This document shows, in pieces, positions 8,445 through 15,887 of a stretch of 64,000 bases of DNA. Where the stretch lies: NCBI RefSeq assembly GCF_003105155.1, contig NZ_QETK01000025.1:17673-81672 (forward strand). The letters are read 5' to 3'. The DNA is from Pseudomonas sp. SDI (GTDB lineage: Bacteria; Pseudomonadota; Gammaproteobacteria; Pseudomonadales; Pseudomonadaceae). The notes under the pieces are model-generated. The model saw nothing but the letters and a program-made list of their open reading frames with translations. It was not told the origin of the DNA and ran no database searches. The first letter of the stretch is position 1. The number at the start of each line of letters is the position of its first letter. A program made the position numbers and the translations under genes.

Positions 8445-8914
8445 TTCGCACCTACGCGCAGCGCGGTCAGGCTGTCGCCCGCAGCCAGCAACACCTTGGT
8501 CAGGATCTGCTCCAGGGTGGCCAGCTCGCCCGGTTCGAGCACGCCGACCACTTCGTTCATCGCGGCGGCACCGATGTGCGGCAACTGGTCGGCGAGCTTC
8601 TGCCCTTCTTCGGTCAGCGCCAGGCGTACCTGGCGGCGGTCGTCCGGGCAACGCTGACGGAGGATCAACTGTTTCTGCTCCAGGCGGTCGAGCATCCGCG
8701 TCATCGAACCACTGTCCAGCGCCAGGTAGCGGCACAGCTCGGCCGGAGTGTCGACGCCATACTGGGCGTTGATGATCAGCACCTTGAACTGCGCGGCGGT
8801 CACGCCGAACGCTTGCAGGTGCGTATCGAGAATGCGGTCTTTGACCAGTGCAGCACGCCCCAGGAGCATGCCGATGGTGCAGGTCTGGAAGTTTTCCGGG
8901 GTGAAATGCTGCAT
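8441..8914 (-). CDS. MarR-family repressor of the efflux operon
   Basis: A 157-residue MarR/EmrR-type regulator. The winged helix lies at about residues 35-105, with helix-turn-helix TPAELCRYLALDSGSMTRML and the wing DDRRQVRLALTEEGQKL, including the DxRxxxLxLT pattern of the family. It is the first gene of the operon, its stop overlapping the next start, so it should regulate its own transcription together with the pump, as EmrR and MexR do; ligands such as phenolics usually relieve repression. Two copies of a 12-bp operator lie over the predicted promoter immediately upstream (see 8926-8976), which supports autoregulation. Confidence 0.92.
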   Translation of the reverse strand: MQHFTPENFQTCTIGMLLGRAALVKDRILDTHLQAFGVTAAQFKVLIINAQYGVDTPAELCRYLALDSGSMTRMLDRLEQKQLILRQRCPDDRRQVRLALTEEGQKLADQLPHIGAAAMNEVVGVLEPGELATLEQILTKVLLAAGDSLTALRVGAK

Positions 8915-8925
8915 GGCGGAGTTAC

Positions 8926-8976
8926 CTGCTTAGGCAGTGGTTTACAAAATGTTACTGCCTAAGCAGATAATGTCAA
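8926..8976 (-). promoter_or_regulatory. marR-efflux promoter with two MarR-type operators
   Basis: On the minus strand a perfect -35 (TTGACA, 8971-8976) and a -10 (TAACAT, 8949-8954) are 16 bp apart. The box CTGCCTAAGCAG (plus strand, 8955-8966) exactly fills their spacer, and its inverse CTGCTTAGGCAG (8926-8937) lies just downstream of the -10, near the transcription start. Each box is itself a near-palindrome, as a MarR dimer needs, and together they form a larger 13-bp inverted repeat. The boxes are directly visible; binding by the adjacent MarR protein is inferred from position. Confidence 0.75.
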
Positions 8977-9023
8977 ACAATTAATTAGCTTGCTTTCTAT
9001 TAAGGTGATGGACGGGTCGCGCT

Positions 9024-10475
9024 TCAGGCATTGCCATGCACCGTGCGCCGAGCGGCCGCCGGGCGATGCAGAAACACCGCATCGAGCACGCTCTCGGCAG
9101 CCTTGCCGGGCTCGCCCCAATGCGCCGAACAATGCACGTAGCGGCTGTAGAGCAACTGCTGCTCGGCCGGGTCGAGGTCGAGCGTCGTGGCCTGGCCGAG
9201 CGCGAAGGCCTGAAGTTTTGCCGCAATGCCGTGTAGTTCGGCGGGCAATGCCAGTGCCTCGATGCCGTCGACGGCGGCGAACGGCACCTCGAAGCGCAGC
9301 GCCCAGGCGTGCATGATGCGCAGGTATACCCGCGATAACGCCCCTGCGACCGTGCGCGTGCTCTGCACGGCGGCGAACACGCGCTTTCTCGGCTGAATGT
9401 CTTCCAGTCGATTGAACGGCAACGGCTCGCTCCAGTAACACAGTTGCGGCACCAGCCCGCGGGCGCGCCAGGCGGCGCCCTGGTGTTCGAGCAACTGCTG
9501 CACGCGCTGACTGGCCGGGGCTTGCGAATCGTCCAGCAACAGGCTGACCTGGCAACTGTCGGGCCGACTGAGCAGGACCCGCTCGTGCACCTGTGGCCCA
9601 TAACCGCCGCCGAGGTCGGCGTGCGCGCCGGGCAGCAGGATGTCGTCATCGGTGCCAGTCAGGGCAAAGTTTTCCCGCAGCTCGTCGGCGGCCACCAGCT
9701 GAATCACCTGTCGCGCCGCGCCGCTGGCCAGGGCCAGTTGCAGGCCGCCGTAGCGATCATTGCCGGCGCTGAAATTGCCCACCAGCGGCGCGACGATGGC
9801 CACCACGGTGTCGAACAGGCCGATGAAATTCAACTGCACATCGATGCCGCAGCGCCAGCCGAAGTGTGCCGCCAGGTCCGGCGAGCCGCTCGGCAGCCGA
9901 CGCGCCAACAGGCTGTCGGCGCCCTTGCGCAGGTCGTTGGCGAAATGCCGGGCCTCGGCGGCGCCCCGACTGAAGCCGAACAGGTCGAAGACCATCCGCG
10001 CCACACGCAGCTCAGGATTGTTGCGGCGCAACTGGGCAAGCTTGCCCAGCACCGCCGCAGGTGTCTGCTCGATCCGCGCCATCACCCCGGTGCGCCAGCG
10101 GCCGGTGCCCTGGGCGTAGCGCGAGTCGAGCGCGCCAGCCGTGGTGCCGACGCCTTCGATATACACCGCCAGCGCCGCCTCGGTCTGCCCCGGCGCCAAC
10201 ACCTCCGCAGCCTGGTCGCGGTACAGCGCATACAGGTGGGCAATGTTCGACAGTTCGTTGCCGTAGCTGTCGCTCGGCAGCACCCCGCCTTCGGCAAAAC
10301 CCTGCGCCCGGCACGCGACCTGGGCAGCAGCGGCCAGTTCCGCGCCCGCCGCCCAGGCCCGACACGCGGCGGCCTGCAGGCTGTTGTCGCGGTTGTTGCC
10401 GGTGCCATCGAAAAAGATCCCGATCCGCAGGGTGATCGCCCGCCCCTGCTGCGGATTGCTTGCATTCGTGCTCAT
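9024..10475 (-). CDS. DUF2235 alpha/beta-hydrolase (Tle-like putative lipase effector)
   Basis: A 483-residue protein of the DUF2235 fold found in type VI phospholipase effectors (Tle1-like) and in non-secreted hydrolases. Residues 17-28 carry the opening motif RIGIFFDGTGNN; the nucleophile elbow GFSRGAAEARHFAND is at about 167-181 (Ser169), a second acid site follows in LFDTVVAIVAP, and LLPGAHADLGGGYG supplies the conserved late D/H region. No signal peptide or membrane segment is seen. The start at 10475 follows AGAGGT; the frame is open further upstream but that extension is low quality. No VgrG, PAAR or immunity lipoprotein adjoins it. Whether it is a secreted effector or a housekeeping lipase is open. 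Its ribosome site is inside a hairpin (10480-10504). Confidence 0.85.
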   Translation of the reverse strand: MSTNASNPQQGRAITLRIGIFFDGTGNNRDNSLQAAACRAWAAGAELAAAAQVACRAQGFAEGGVLPSDSYGNELSNIAHLYALYRDQAAEVLAPGQTEAALAVYIEGVGTTAGALDSRYAQGTGRWRTGVMARIEQTPAAVLGKLAQLRRNNPELRVARMVFDLFGFSRGAAEARHFANDLRKGADSLLARRLPSGSPDLAAHFGWRCGIDVQLNFIGLFDTVVAIVAPLVGNFSAGNDRYGGLQLALASGAARQVIQLVAADELRENFALTGTDDDILLPGAHADLGGGYGPQVHERVLLSRPDSCQVSLLLDDSQAPASQRVQQLLEHQGAAWRARGLVPQLCYWSEPLPFNRLEDIQPRKRVFAAVQSTRTVAGALSRVYLRIMHAWALRFEVPFAAVDGIEALALPAELHGIAAKLQAFALGQATTLDLDPAEQQLLYSRYVHCSAHWGEPGKAAESVLDAVFLHRPAAARRTVHGNA

Positions 10476-10479
10476 GCGC

Positions 10480-10504
10480 CTACCTCTCGATTGAAGAGAG
10501 GTAG
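10480..10504 (-). promoter_or_regulatory. Hairpin enclosing the DUF2235 ribosome binding site
   Basis: CTACCTCTC (10480-10488) and GAGAGGTAG (10496-10504) are perfect 9-bp inverted arms around a 7-nt loop. In the leftward mRNA the arm nearest the gene reads GAGAGGTAG, which includes the Shine-Dalgarno, ending four bases before the ATG at 10475. Folding would mask it, as in translational switches or thermometers. The pairing is certain on paper; any regulatory role is inference. Confidence 0.5.
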
Positions 10505-10704
10505 TTAAGGGAGCCCGGCCACGCGCCCATAAGCAGACATGTCGCCAGCGCGCGCAAGGTTTTTCAGCAGCAGGTCGCGGCAATTTCGCCAAGAAATTTA
10601 CACCGCGCCGTTAGTCGGCAGAGGCCCGGATGGATTAAAGTATCAGCCCCTGCCCGGCGGCTTTTTTGCAGTACCGTCGGGCGCCATTCCAGGAACCGTC
10701 GACG

Positions 10705-11664
10705 ATGGAACATCGTGAAGCGCTGATCGCGCTGCGCACCTTTCTTTCAACCCAGATCCTTGGCCAGGAAAAACTGGTCGAGCGCTTGCTGATCGTACTC
10801 CTGGCCGACGGCCACATGCTGGTAGAAGGCGCGCCGGGCCTGGCCAAGACCAAGGCGATCAAGGAACTGGCCGAAGGTGTCGAAGCACAGTTCCACCGTA
10901 TCCAGTTCACCCCCGACCTGCTCCCGGCCGATATCACCGGCACCGAGATCTACCGCCCGGAAACCGGCAGCTTCGTGTTCCAGCAAGGGCCGATCTTCCA
11001 CAACCTGGTGCTGGCCGACGAAATCAACCGTGCGCCGGCCAAGGTTCAGTCGGCGCTGCTCGAAGCCATGGCCGAGCGCCAGGTCAGCGTCGGCCGCAGC
11101 ACCTACGAGCTGTCGCCGTTGTTCCTGGTCATGGCCACGCAGAACCCGATCGAACAGGAAGGCACCTACCCGCTGCCCGAAGCGCAGCTCGACCGCTTCC
11201 TGATGCACGTGAAAATCGGCTTCCCGGACGCCGCCGTCGAGCGACGCATCCTGCAGCAGGCCCGGGGCGAAGCGCTCAACGGCGAAACCAAGCCGGAACG
11301 CCGGGTCAGTCAGCAGGCCATCTTTGCTGCGCGCAAGGAGATCCTTGGCCTGTACATGGCCGACGCGGTGGAGGAATACCTGGTGCAACTGGTCATGGCC
11401 ACGCGCAACGGCAGCAAGTACGATGCCGAGCTCGGCGACTGGATCGCCTACGGCGCCAGCCCGCGCGGCTCGATTGCCCTCGACCGCTGCGCGCGGGCCC
11501 ACGCCTGGCTGGCCGGGCGCGACTTCGTCAGCCCGGAAGACATCCAGGCGGTGCTGTTCGACGTACTGCGTCACCGCATCATCCTTTCGTTCGAGGCCGA
11601 AGCGGCCGGTATCGACCAGGACCGGGTGATCCAGCGCATCCTCGACGTCGTTGCCGTGGCCTGA
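10705..11664 (+). CDS. MoxR-family AAA+ ATPase
   Basis: Cytoplasmic AAA+ chaperone of 319 residues, first gene of a six-gene operon. Walker A is GAPGLAKT (residues 42-49), Walker B LVLADE (101-106), with ATQNPIEQEGTYPLPEAQLDRF as the sensor/pre-sensor region typical of MoxR and the C-terminal lid GASPRGSIAL. MoxR proteins remodel or load ligands onto partner proteins holding VWA domains, which are encoded downstream. The ATG at 10705 has AGGA ten bases upstream; upstream in-frame codons look like leader. Spacing to the DUF58 gene is 3 bp. Confidence 0.95.
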   Translation: MEHREALIALRTFLSTQILGQEKLVERLLIVLLADGHMLVEGAPGLAKTKAIKELAEGVEAQFHRIQFTPDLLPADITGTEIYRPETGSFVFQQGPIFHNLVLADEINRAPAKVQSALLEAMAERQVSVGRSTYELSPLFLVMATQNPIEQEGTYPLPEAQLDRFLMHVKIGFPDAAVERRILQQARGEALNGETKPERRVSQQAIFAARKEILGLYMADAVEEYLVQLVMATRNGSKYDAELGDWIAYGASPRGSIALDRCARAHAWLAGRDFVSPEDIQAVLFDVLRHRIILSFEAEAAGIDQDRVIQRILDVVAVA

Positions 11665-11667
11665 TCG

Positions 11668-12612
11668 ATGCCCGAACACCTGTTGGCCGCCCCCGGCATC
11701 CGCATCAGCCTCGCCGAGCTGATCGAGATGCGTCATCGCGTGCGCGAAGTGCAGCTGTTTTCTGCCCCCGGCCAGCGCAGCCCGCTGGTCGGCCTGCACC
11801 ATTCGCGGCTGCGTGGCCGTGGCGTCGACTTCGACCAGGTGCGCGTCTACCAGGCCGGCGACGATGTGCGCAACATCGACTGGCGGGTCACCGCACGCAC
11901 CCAGGAGCCGCACACCAAGCTGTTCCATGAAGAGCGCGAGCGGCCGATCTTCATCCTCGTCGAGCAGAGCCGACGGCTGTTCTTCGGCTCCGGGCTGATG
12001 TTCAAATCGGTGCTCGCCGCCCAGGCGGCAGCATTGATCGGCTGGGCCGCGCTCGGCCACAACGACCGCATCGGCGGGCTGGTCTTCGGCGACAACGAAC
12101 ACCACGAAATCAAACCCCGGCGCAGCAAGCAGAGCCTGCTGCAACTGCTCAATCGCCTGGCGCGGGTCAACCAGTCGCTGCACACCGAGGCCCAGCCGCA
12201 GGGCGACAACCTCGGCATGGCCCTGCGCCGTGCACGCGAGGTGCTGCGCCCAGGCAGCCTGGCCATCGTGATCTGCGACGAGCGGGCGCTGAACCCCAGC
12301 GTCGAACAGCAACTGGGCCTGCTCTCGCGGCATTGCGACCTGCTGTTGCTGCCGCTGTCCGACCCGCTCGACCATGCCCTGCCCGCCGCCGGCCTGCTGC
12401 GCTTCGCCCAGCGCGGCGCACAGCTGGAACTCGACACCCTCGATGCGAGCCTGCGCCAGAGCTACCGCGCGCAAGCCGAGGCACGCCTCGAACGCTGGGA
12501 ACTGCTGGCGCAAAAACTGCGCGTGGTGCTGATGCCGCTGAGCACCCAGAGCGAAATGACCGAACAGCTGCGTGAGTACCTCGACCCGCAACGCGCGGGG
12601 AAACGCCGATGA
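11668..12612 (+). CDS. DUF58 domain protein of the MoxR operon
   Basis: A 314-residue soluble protein with the DUF58 signature: the DFDQVRVYQAGDDVRNIDWR block near residues 52-73 (the D-x-R-x-IDWxxTAR motif that defines the family), followed by LFHEERERPIFILVEQS, a degenerate von Willebrand-like fold. In MoxR operons DUF58 proteins are thought to be partners of the AAA+ ATPase. Its stop overlaps the start of the DUF4381 gene (ATGA), indicating coupled translation. No membrane segment is evident apart from a short hydrophobic stretch around AAQAAALIGWAALG. Molecular function is not established for the family. Confidence 0.92.
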   Translation: MPEHLLAAPGIRISLAELIEMRHRVREVQLFSAPGQRSPLVGLHHSRLRGRGVDFDQVRVYQAGDDVRNIDWRVTARTQEPHTKLFHEERERPIFILVEQSRRLFFGSGLMFKSVLAAQAAALIGWAALGHNDRIGGLVFGDNEHHEIKPRRSKQSLLQLLNRLARVNQSLHTEAQPQGDNLGMALRRAREVLRPGSLAIVICDERALNPSVEQQLGLLSRHCDLLLLPLSDPLDHALPAAGLLRFAQRGAQLELDTLDASLRQSYRAQAEARLERWELLAQKLRVVLMPLSTQSEMTEQLREYLDPQRAGKRR

Positions 12613-13103
12613 GCCCGCTGGAACAGCTGCAACCATTGATCGCCCCGGCGCCGGTCGGGCTGTGGCCGCCCGCACCGGGCTGGTGGCTGCTGCTGGCGTT
12701 GCTGCCGCTGCTCGGCTGGGGCGCCTGGCGCCTGCGCCACTGGCGACCGCGGCAGGCGCCGCTGCCGCGCGCCGAACAACCGCTGGAGCCGATCCGCATC
12801 GAAGCCCTGGCCGAACTGGCGCGCCTGCCCAAGCCCTACGACGGCGCCCCGGCCGGTGCCTGGCTGCAGCAGATCAACGCGCTGCTCAAGCGCCTGTGCC
12901 GCAACCATTACCCGGATAGCCAGAGCCACACCCTCAATGGCCGCCAATGGCTGGCCTTCCTCGATAACCGCTGCCCGGCCGCCGGGCTGACGCGCTGGAT
13001 GGTGCTGGTAGAAGGCGCCTACAAGCCCGAGTGCCGGCTCGACGACAAGGCCATCGCCGGACTCAACCAGGCGGTCGACACCTGGATTCGCAAACATGTT
13101 TGA
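12609..13103 (+). CDS. DUF4381 small membrane protein of the MoxR operon
   Basis: A 164-residue protein with one N-terminal membrane helix (about residues 24-42, WWLLLALLPLLGWGAWRL), preceded by the conserved PAPVGLWPPAPG segment that defines DUF4381, then a charged cytoplasmic part. It begins inside the end of the DUF58 gene and its last eight bases overlap the next VWA gene. Such proteins are found only in MoxR/Bat-type clusters, so it is probably a structural member of the membrane VWA complex. Confidence 0.9.
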   Translation: MSPLEQLQPLIAPAPVGLWPPAPGWWLLLALLPLLGWGAWRLRHWRPRQAPLPRAEQPLEPIRIEALAELARLPKPYDGAPAGAWLQQINALLKRLCRNHYPDSQSHTLNGRQWLAFLDNRCPAAGLTRWMVLVEGAYKPECRLDDKAIAGLNQAVDTWIRKHV

Positions 13104-14172
13104 ACTGGCCTGGCCGTGGGTCTTTGCCCTGTTGCCGCTGCCGTGGCTGGCGCGCCTGCTGCTGCCGCCAGCCGACAGCGGCGAGCCGGTACTCAAGGTG
13201 AGCTTCCTCGACGAACTCGAAGGCCTGGCCGGGCGCCGCGCCCGTCTCAACCTGCCGACCTGGCGCCAGCAGGCGCCGTTCGTGCTGGTCTGGGTGCTGC
13301 TGCTGTGCGCCGCCGCGCGTCCGCAATGGCTCGGCGAGCCGCTGCCGGTGGCCGCCAGCGGGCGCGACCTGCTGGTGGCGGTGGACGTGTCCGGCTCGAT
13401 GGACTTCCCCGACATGAGCTGGCAGGGCGAAGAGGTCAGCCGCCTGAGCCTGGTCAAGGCGCTGCTCGGCGACTTTTTGCAGGCGCGTGAAGGCGACCGC
13501 GTCGGCCTGATCCTGTTTGGCAGCCAGGCCTTCCTGCAAGCCCCGCTGACCTTCGACCGACGCACCGTGCGCACGTTCCTCGACGAAGCGCAGATCGGCA
13601 TCGCCGGCAAGAACACCGCCATCGGCGACGCCATCGGCCTGGCGGTAAAACGCCTGCGCATGCGCCCGGCGCAAAGCCGCGTGCTGATCCTGGTCACCGA
13701 CGGCGCCAACAACGGCGGGCAGATCCACCCGCTGACCGCGGCGCGCCTGGCGGCCCAGGAGAACATCCGTATCTACACCATCGGCATCGGTGCCGACCCG
13801 GACCAGAACGGCAGCGCCGGCCTGCTCGGGTTGAACCCGAGCCTGGACCTCGACGAAGCCTCACTCAAGGAAATCGCCGAGCTGACCCATGGCGAGTATT
13901 TCCGCGCCCACGACGGCAACGAGCTGAGCGCCATCGGCGCTACCCTCGACCGCCTCGAACCGGTCGAGCAGCAACCCACCCAGGCGCGCACCGCGCAAGC
14001 GCTGTATGCCTGGCCGCTGGCCCTGGCGCTGCTGTTCAGCGTACTGCTGGTGGTGCGCGAGCGCTGGCCGGACAACCTGCTACAACGTCTGCTCAGGCGG
14101 CCGCACTTCCTCCAGCCTCACCCGGAATGGCGCGAGCGGCTCAAGCGCCTGCGCCTGCGGAGACGCCGATGA
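13096..14172 (+). CDS. VWA-domain membrane protein, BatA-like
   Basis: A 358-residue inner-membrane protein with two N-terminal helices (about 1-24 and 61-75), a large VWA domain and a C-terminal helix near residue 305-325 (LYAWPLALALLFSVLLVV). The metal-ion-dependent adhesion site is intact: DVSGS at 97-101, with a later threonine and an aspartate in VLILVTDGANNGG. In this class the VWA domain binds partner proteins through a divalent metal, and MoxR ATPases act on it. The gene overlaps both neighbours, so the operon is translationally coupled. Comparable genes are BatA of Bacteroides and the aerotolerance operon. Confidence 0.93.
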   Translation: MFELAWPWVFALLPLPWLARLLLPPADSGEPVLKVSFLDELEGLAGRRARLNLPTWRQQAPFVLVWVLLLCAAARPQWLGEPLPVAASGRDLLVAVDVSGSMDFPDMSWQGEEVSRLSLVKALLGDFLQAREGDRVGLILFGSQAFLQAPLTFDRRTVRTFLDEAQIGIAGKNTAIGDAIGLAVKRLRMRPAQSRVLILVTDGANNGGQIHPLTAARLAAQENIRIYTIGIGADPDQNGSAGLLGLNPSLDLDEASLKEIAELTHGEYFRAHDGNELSAIGATLDRLEPVEQQPTQARTAQALYAWPLALALLFSVLLVVRERWPDNLLQRLLRRPHFLQPHPEWRERLKRLRLRRRR

Positions 14173-15887
14173 TCGAGCTCTGGCCGCAATGGCTGCGTCC
14201 CGCCTGGCTGCTGCTGGTCCCGCTGCTCGGCTGGCTGCTGTGGAAGCTCTGGCACCGGCAGAAACGCGCCGGGCGCTGGCAGATGATCCTGCCGCCAGCG
14301 TTCCACGCCGTGCTCCTCGGTGGCGGTAATGGCCGCGACAGCAAGCTGCCGTGGATCGCCCTCGGCCTGGCCTGGCTGCTGACCCTGCTGGCCCTGGTCG
14401 GGCCCAGCTGGCAACGCCTGGAAGACAGCCACCAGCGCCCGGCCGACCCACTGGTGATCATGCTGGAGCTGACCCCCTCGATGCTCGCCGCCGACAGCCC
14501 GCCAAACCGCCTGGAACAAGCCCGACGGAAGATCCTCGACCTGCTCGAACACCGCCGCGACAGCCAGACCGCGATCATCGTCTACGCCGGCAGCGCGCAC
14601 ACGCTGGTGCCGCTGTCCGACGACCTCGCCACCAGCCGCAACCTGCTCGAAGCGCTCGACCCGACAATCATGCCGCAGGCCGGCCAGCGCGCCGACCTCG
14701 CCGTGCGCAAGGCCCTGGCCCTGCTCGCTCAGGGCGGCCTGGGCCAGGGCCGTCTGCTGCTGATTGGCTCGTCGCTGAGCGAGCAGGAGCGCGAAGGCAT
14801 CGTCCAGGCCCTCGGCCGACAAGGCCCGAGCCTGCTGATGCTCGGCGTCGGCACGGCCGACGGCGCGCCGGTGCAGCAGGCCAACGGCGAGCTGATCAAG
14901 GACGCCGACGGCGCGATCCTGCTGCCGCGCCTCGACAGCCCCGGGCTCAAGGCGTTTATCGGCAGCACCGGCGGGCGCTACCGGCATGCCCGCATCGACG
15001 ACCTCGACCTGCGTGGCCTGGGCCTGTTCGACAGCCTGCACAGCCTGCGCGCCGAGGGCCAGACGGTGAAACTCGACAGCTGGGCCGACCAGGGTTACTG
15101 GCTGCTGTTGCCACTGCTGTTGCTGGCCGCCTGTGCCGGCCGGCGTGGCTGGCTGTTCTGTCTGCCGCTGTTGCTGTGCCTGCCGCAGCCGAGCTATGCC
15201 TTCGACTTCGACGACCTCTGGCTGCGCCCCGACCAGCAAGGCCAGCGCCTGCTCGAACAGCAGCGCCCGGCCGATGCTGCGAAGCACTTCAAGGACCCGC
15301 AATGGAAAGGCCTGGCGCTGTATGAGGCCGGCGACTATGCCGGCGCCGCCCGCCAGTTCGCCCAGGGCAACAGCGCCGCCGCCCACTACAATCGCGGTAA
15401 TGCACTGGCCCGCAGCGGCGAGCTGGAAGCCGCGCTGGACGCCTACGAGCAAGCGCTGGAGCGCCAGCCGGAGCTGGCGGCGGCGCTGACCAACCGGGCC
15501 CTGGTCGAACAGCTGCTGCGCCAGCAGGACGCCGCCCCCGAGGCCGAGCCGGATCCCGGCAACGAGCCCGAGCAACCGTCCAGCCAAAGCCTGCCGACCG
15601 ACAGCGCCAGCAACGGCCAGGCGTCCAGCAGCAGCGAGGGCGACAGCGAACAGCCGAGCGCGACCAGCGCACAACAGGACAACGCCAACCCGGACCCGAG
15701 CCGGCCGCCCAGCCAGGCCGACGACGAAACCACCCGGCCGCCACCACGGCCGACCGCCAGCAGCCTCGACGCCGAACAGCGCCAGGCCCTGGAGCAATGG
15801 CTGCGGCAAATCCCCGACAACCCGGCGGAGCTGCTGCGGCGTAAATTCTGGTACGAACAGCAACAGCATCAGGAAACCCGTCGATGA
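14169..15887 (+). CDS. VWA plus TPR membrane protein, BatB/BatC fusion-like
   Basis: A 572-residue protein joining what are two genes (batB and batC) in some bacteria. Two N-terminal helices precede a VWA domain, a third helix follows at about 315-345, and a TPR segment (about 345-455, SAAAHYNRGNALARSGELEA and neighbours) leads into a low-complexity tail rich in S, Q, P, E and D. The first MIDAS motif is degenerate: ELTPS at 100-104 instead of DxSxS, so metal binding may be weak or lost, in contrast to the preceding VWA protein. The ATG at 14169 overlaps the previous stop (ATGA); upstream codons in frame are discounted for that reason. Confidence 0.9.
   Translation: MIELWPQWLRPAWLLLVPLLGWLLWKLWHRQKRAGRWQMILPPAFHAVLLGGGNGRDSKLPWIALGLAWLLTLLALVGPSWQRLEDSHQRPADPLVIMLELTPSMLAADSPPNRLEQARRKILDLLEHRRDSQTAIIVYAGSAHTLVPLSDDLATSRNLLEALDPTIMPQAGQRADLAVRKALALLAQGGLGQGRLLLIGSSLSEQEREGIVQALGRQGPSLLMLGVGTADGAPVQQANGELIKDADGAILLPRLDSPGLKAFIGSTGGRYRHARIDDLDLRGLGLFDSLHSLRAEGQTVKLDSWADQGYWLLLPLLLLAACAGRRGWLFCLPLLLCLPQPSYAFDFDDLWLRPDQQGQRLLEQQRPADAAKHFKDPQWKGLALYEAGDYAGAARQFAQGNSAAAHYNRGNALARSGELEAALDAYEQALERQPELAAALTNRALVEQLLRQQDAAPEAEPDPGNEPEQPSSQSLPTDSASNGQASSSSEGDSEQPSATSAQQDNANPDPSRPPSQADDETTRPPPRPTASSLDAEQRQALEQWLRQIPDNPAELLRRKFWYEQQQHQETRR

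Noticed and set aside
10747..12675. 642-codon minus-strand open frame opposite the MoxR and DUF58 genes
   Set aside because: The plus strand carries clear Walker motifs and the DUF58 signature; the antisense frame is explained by codon bias.
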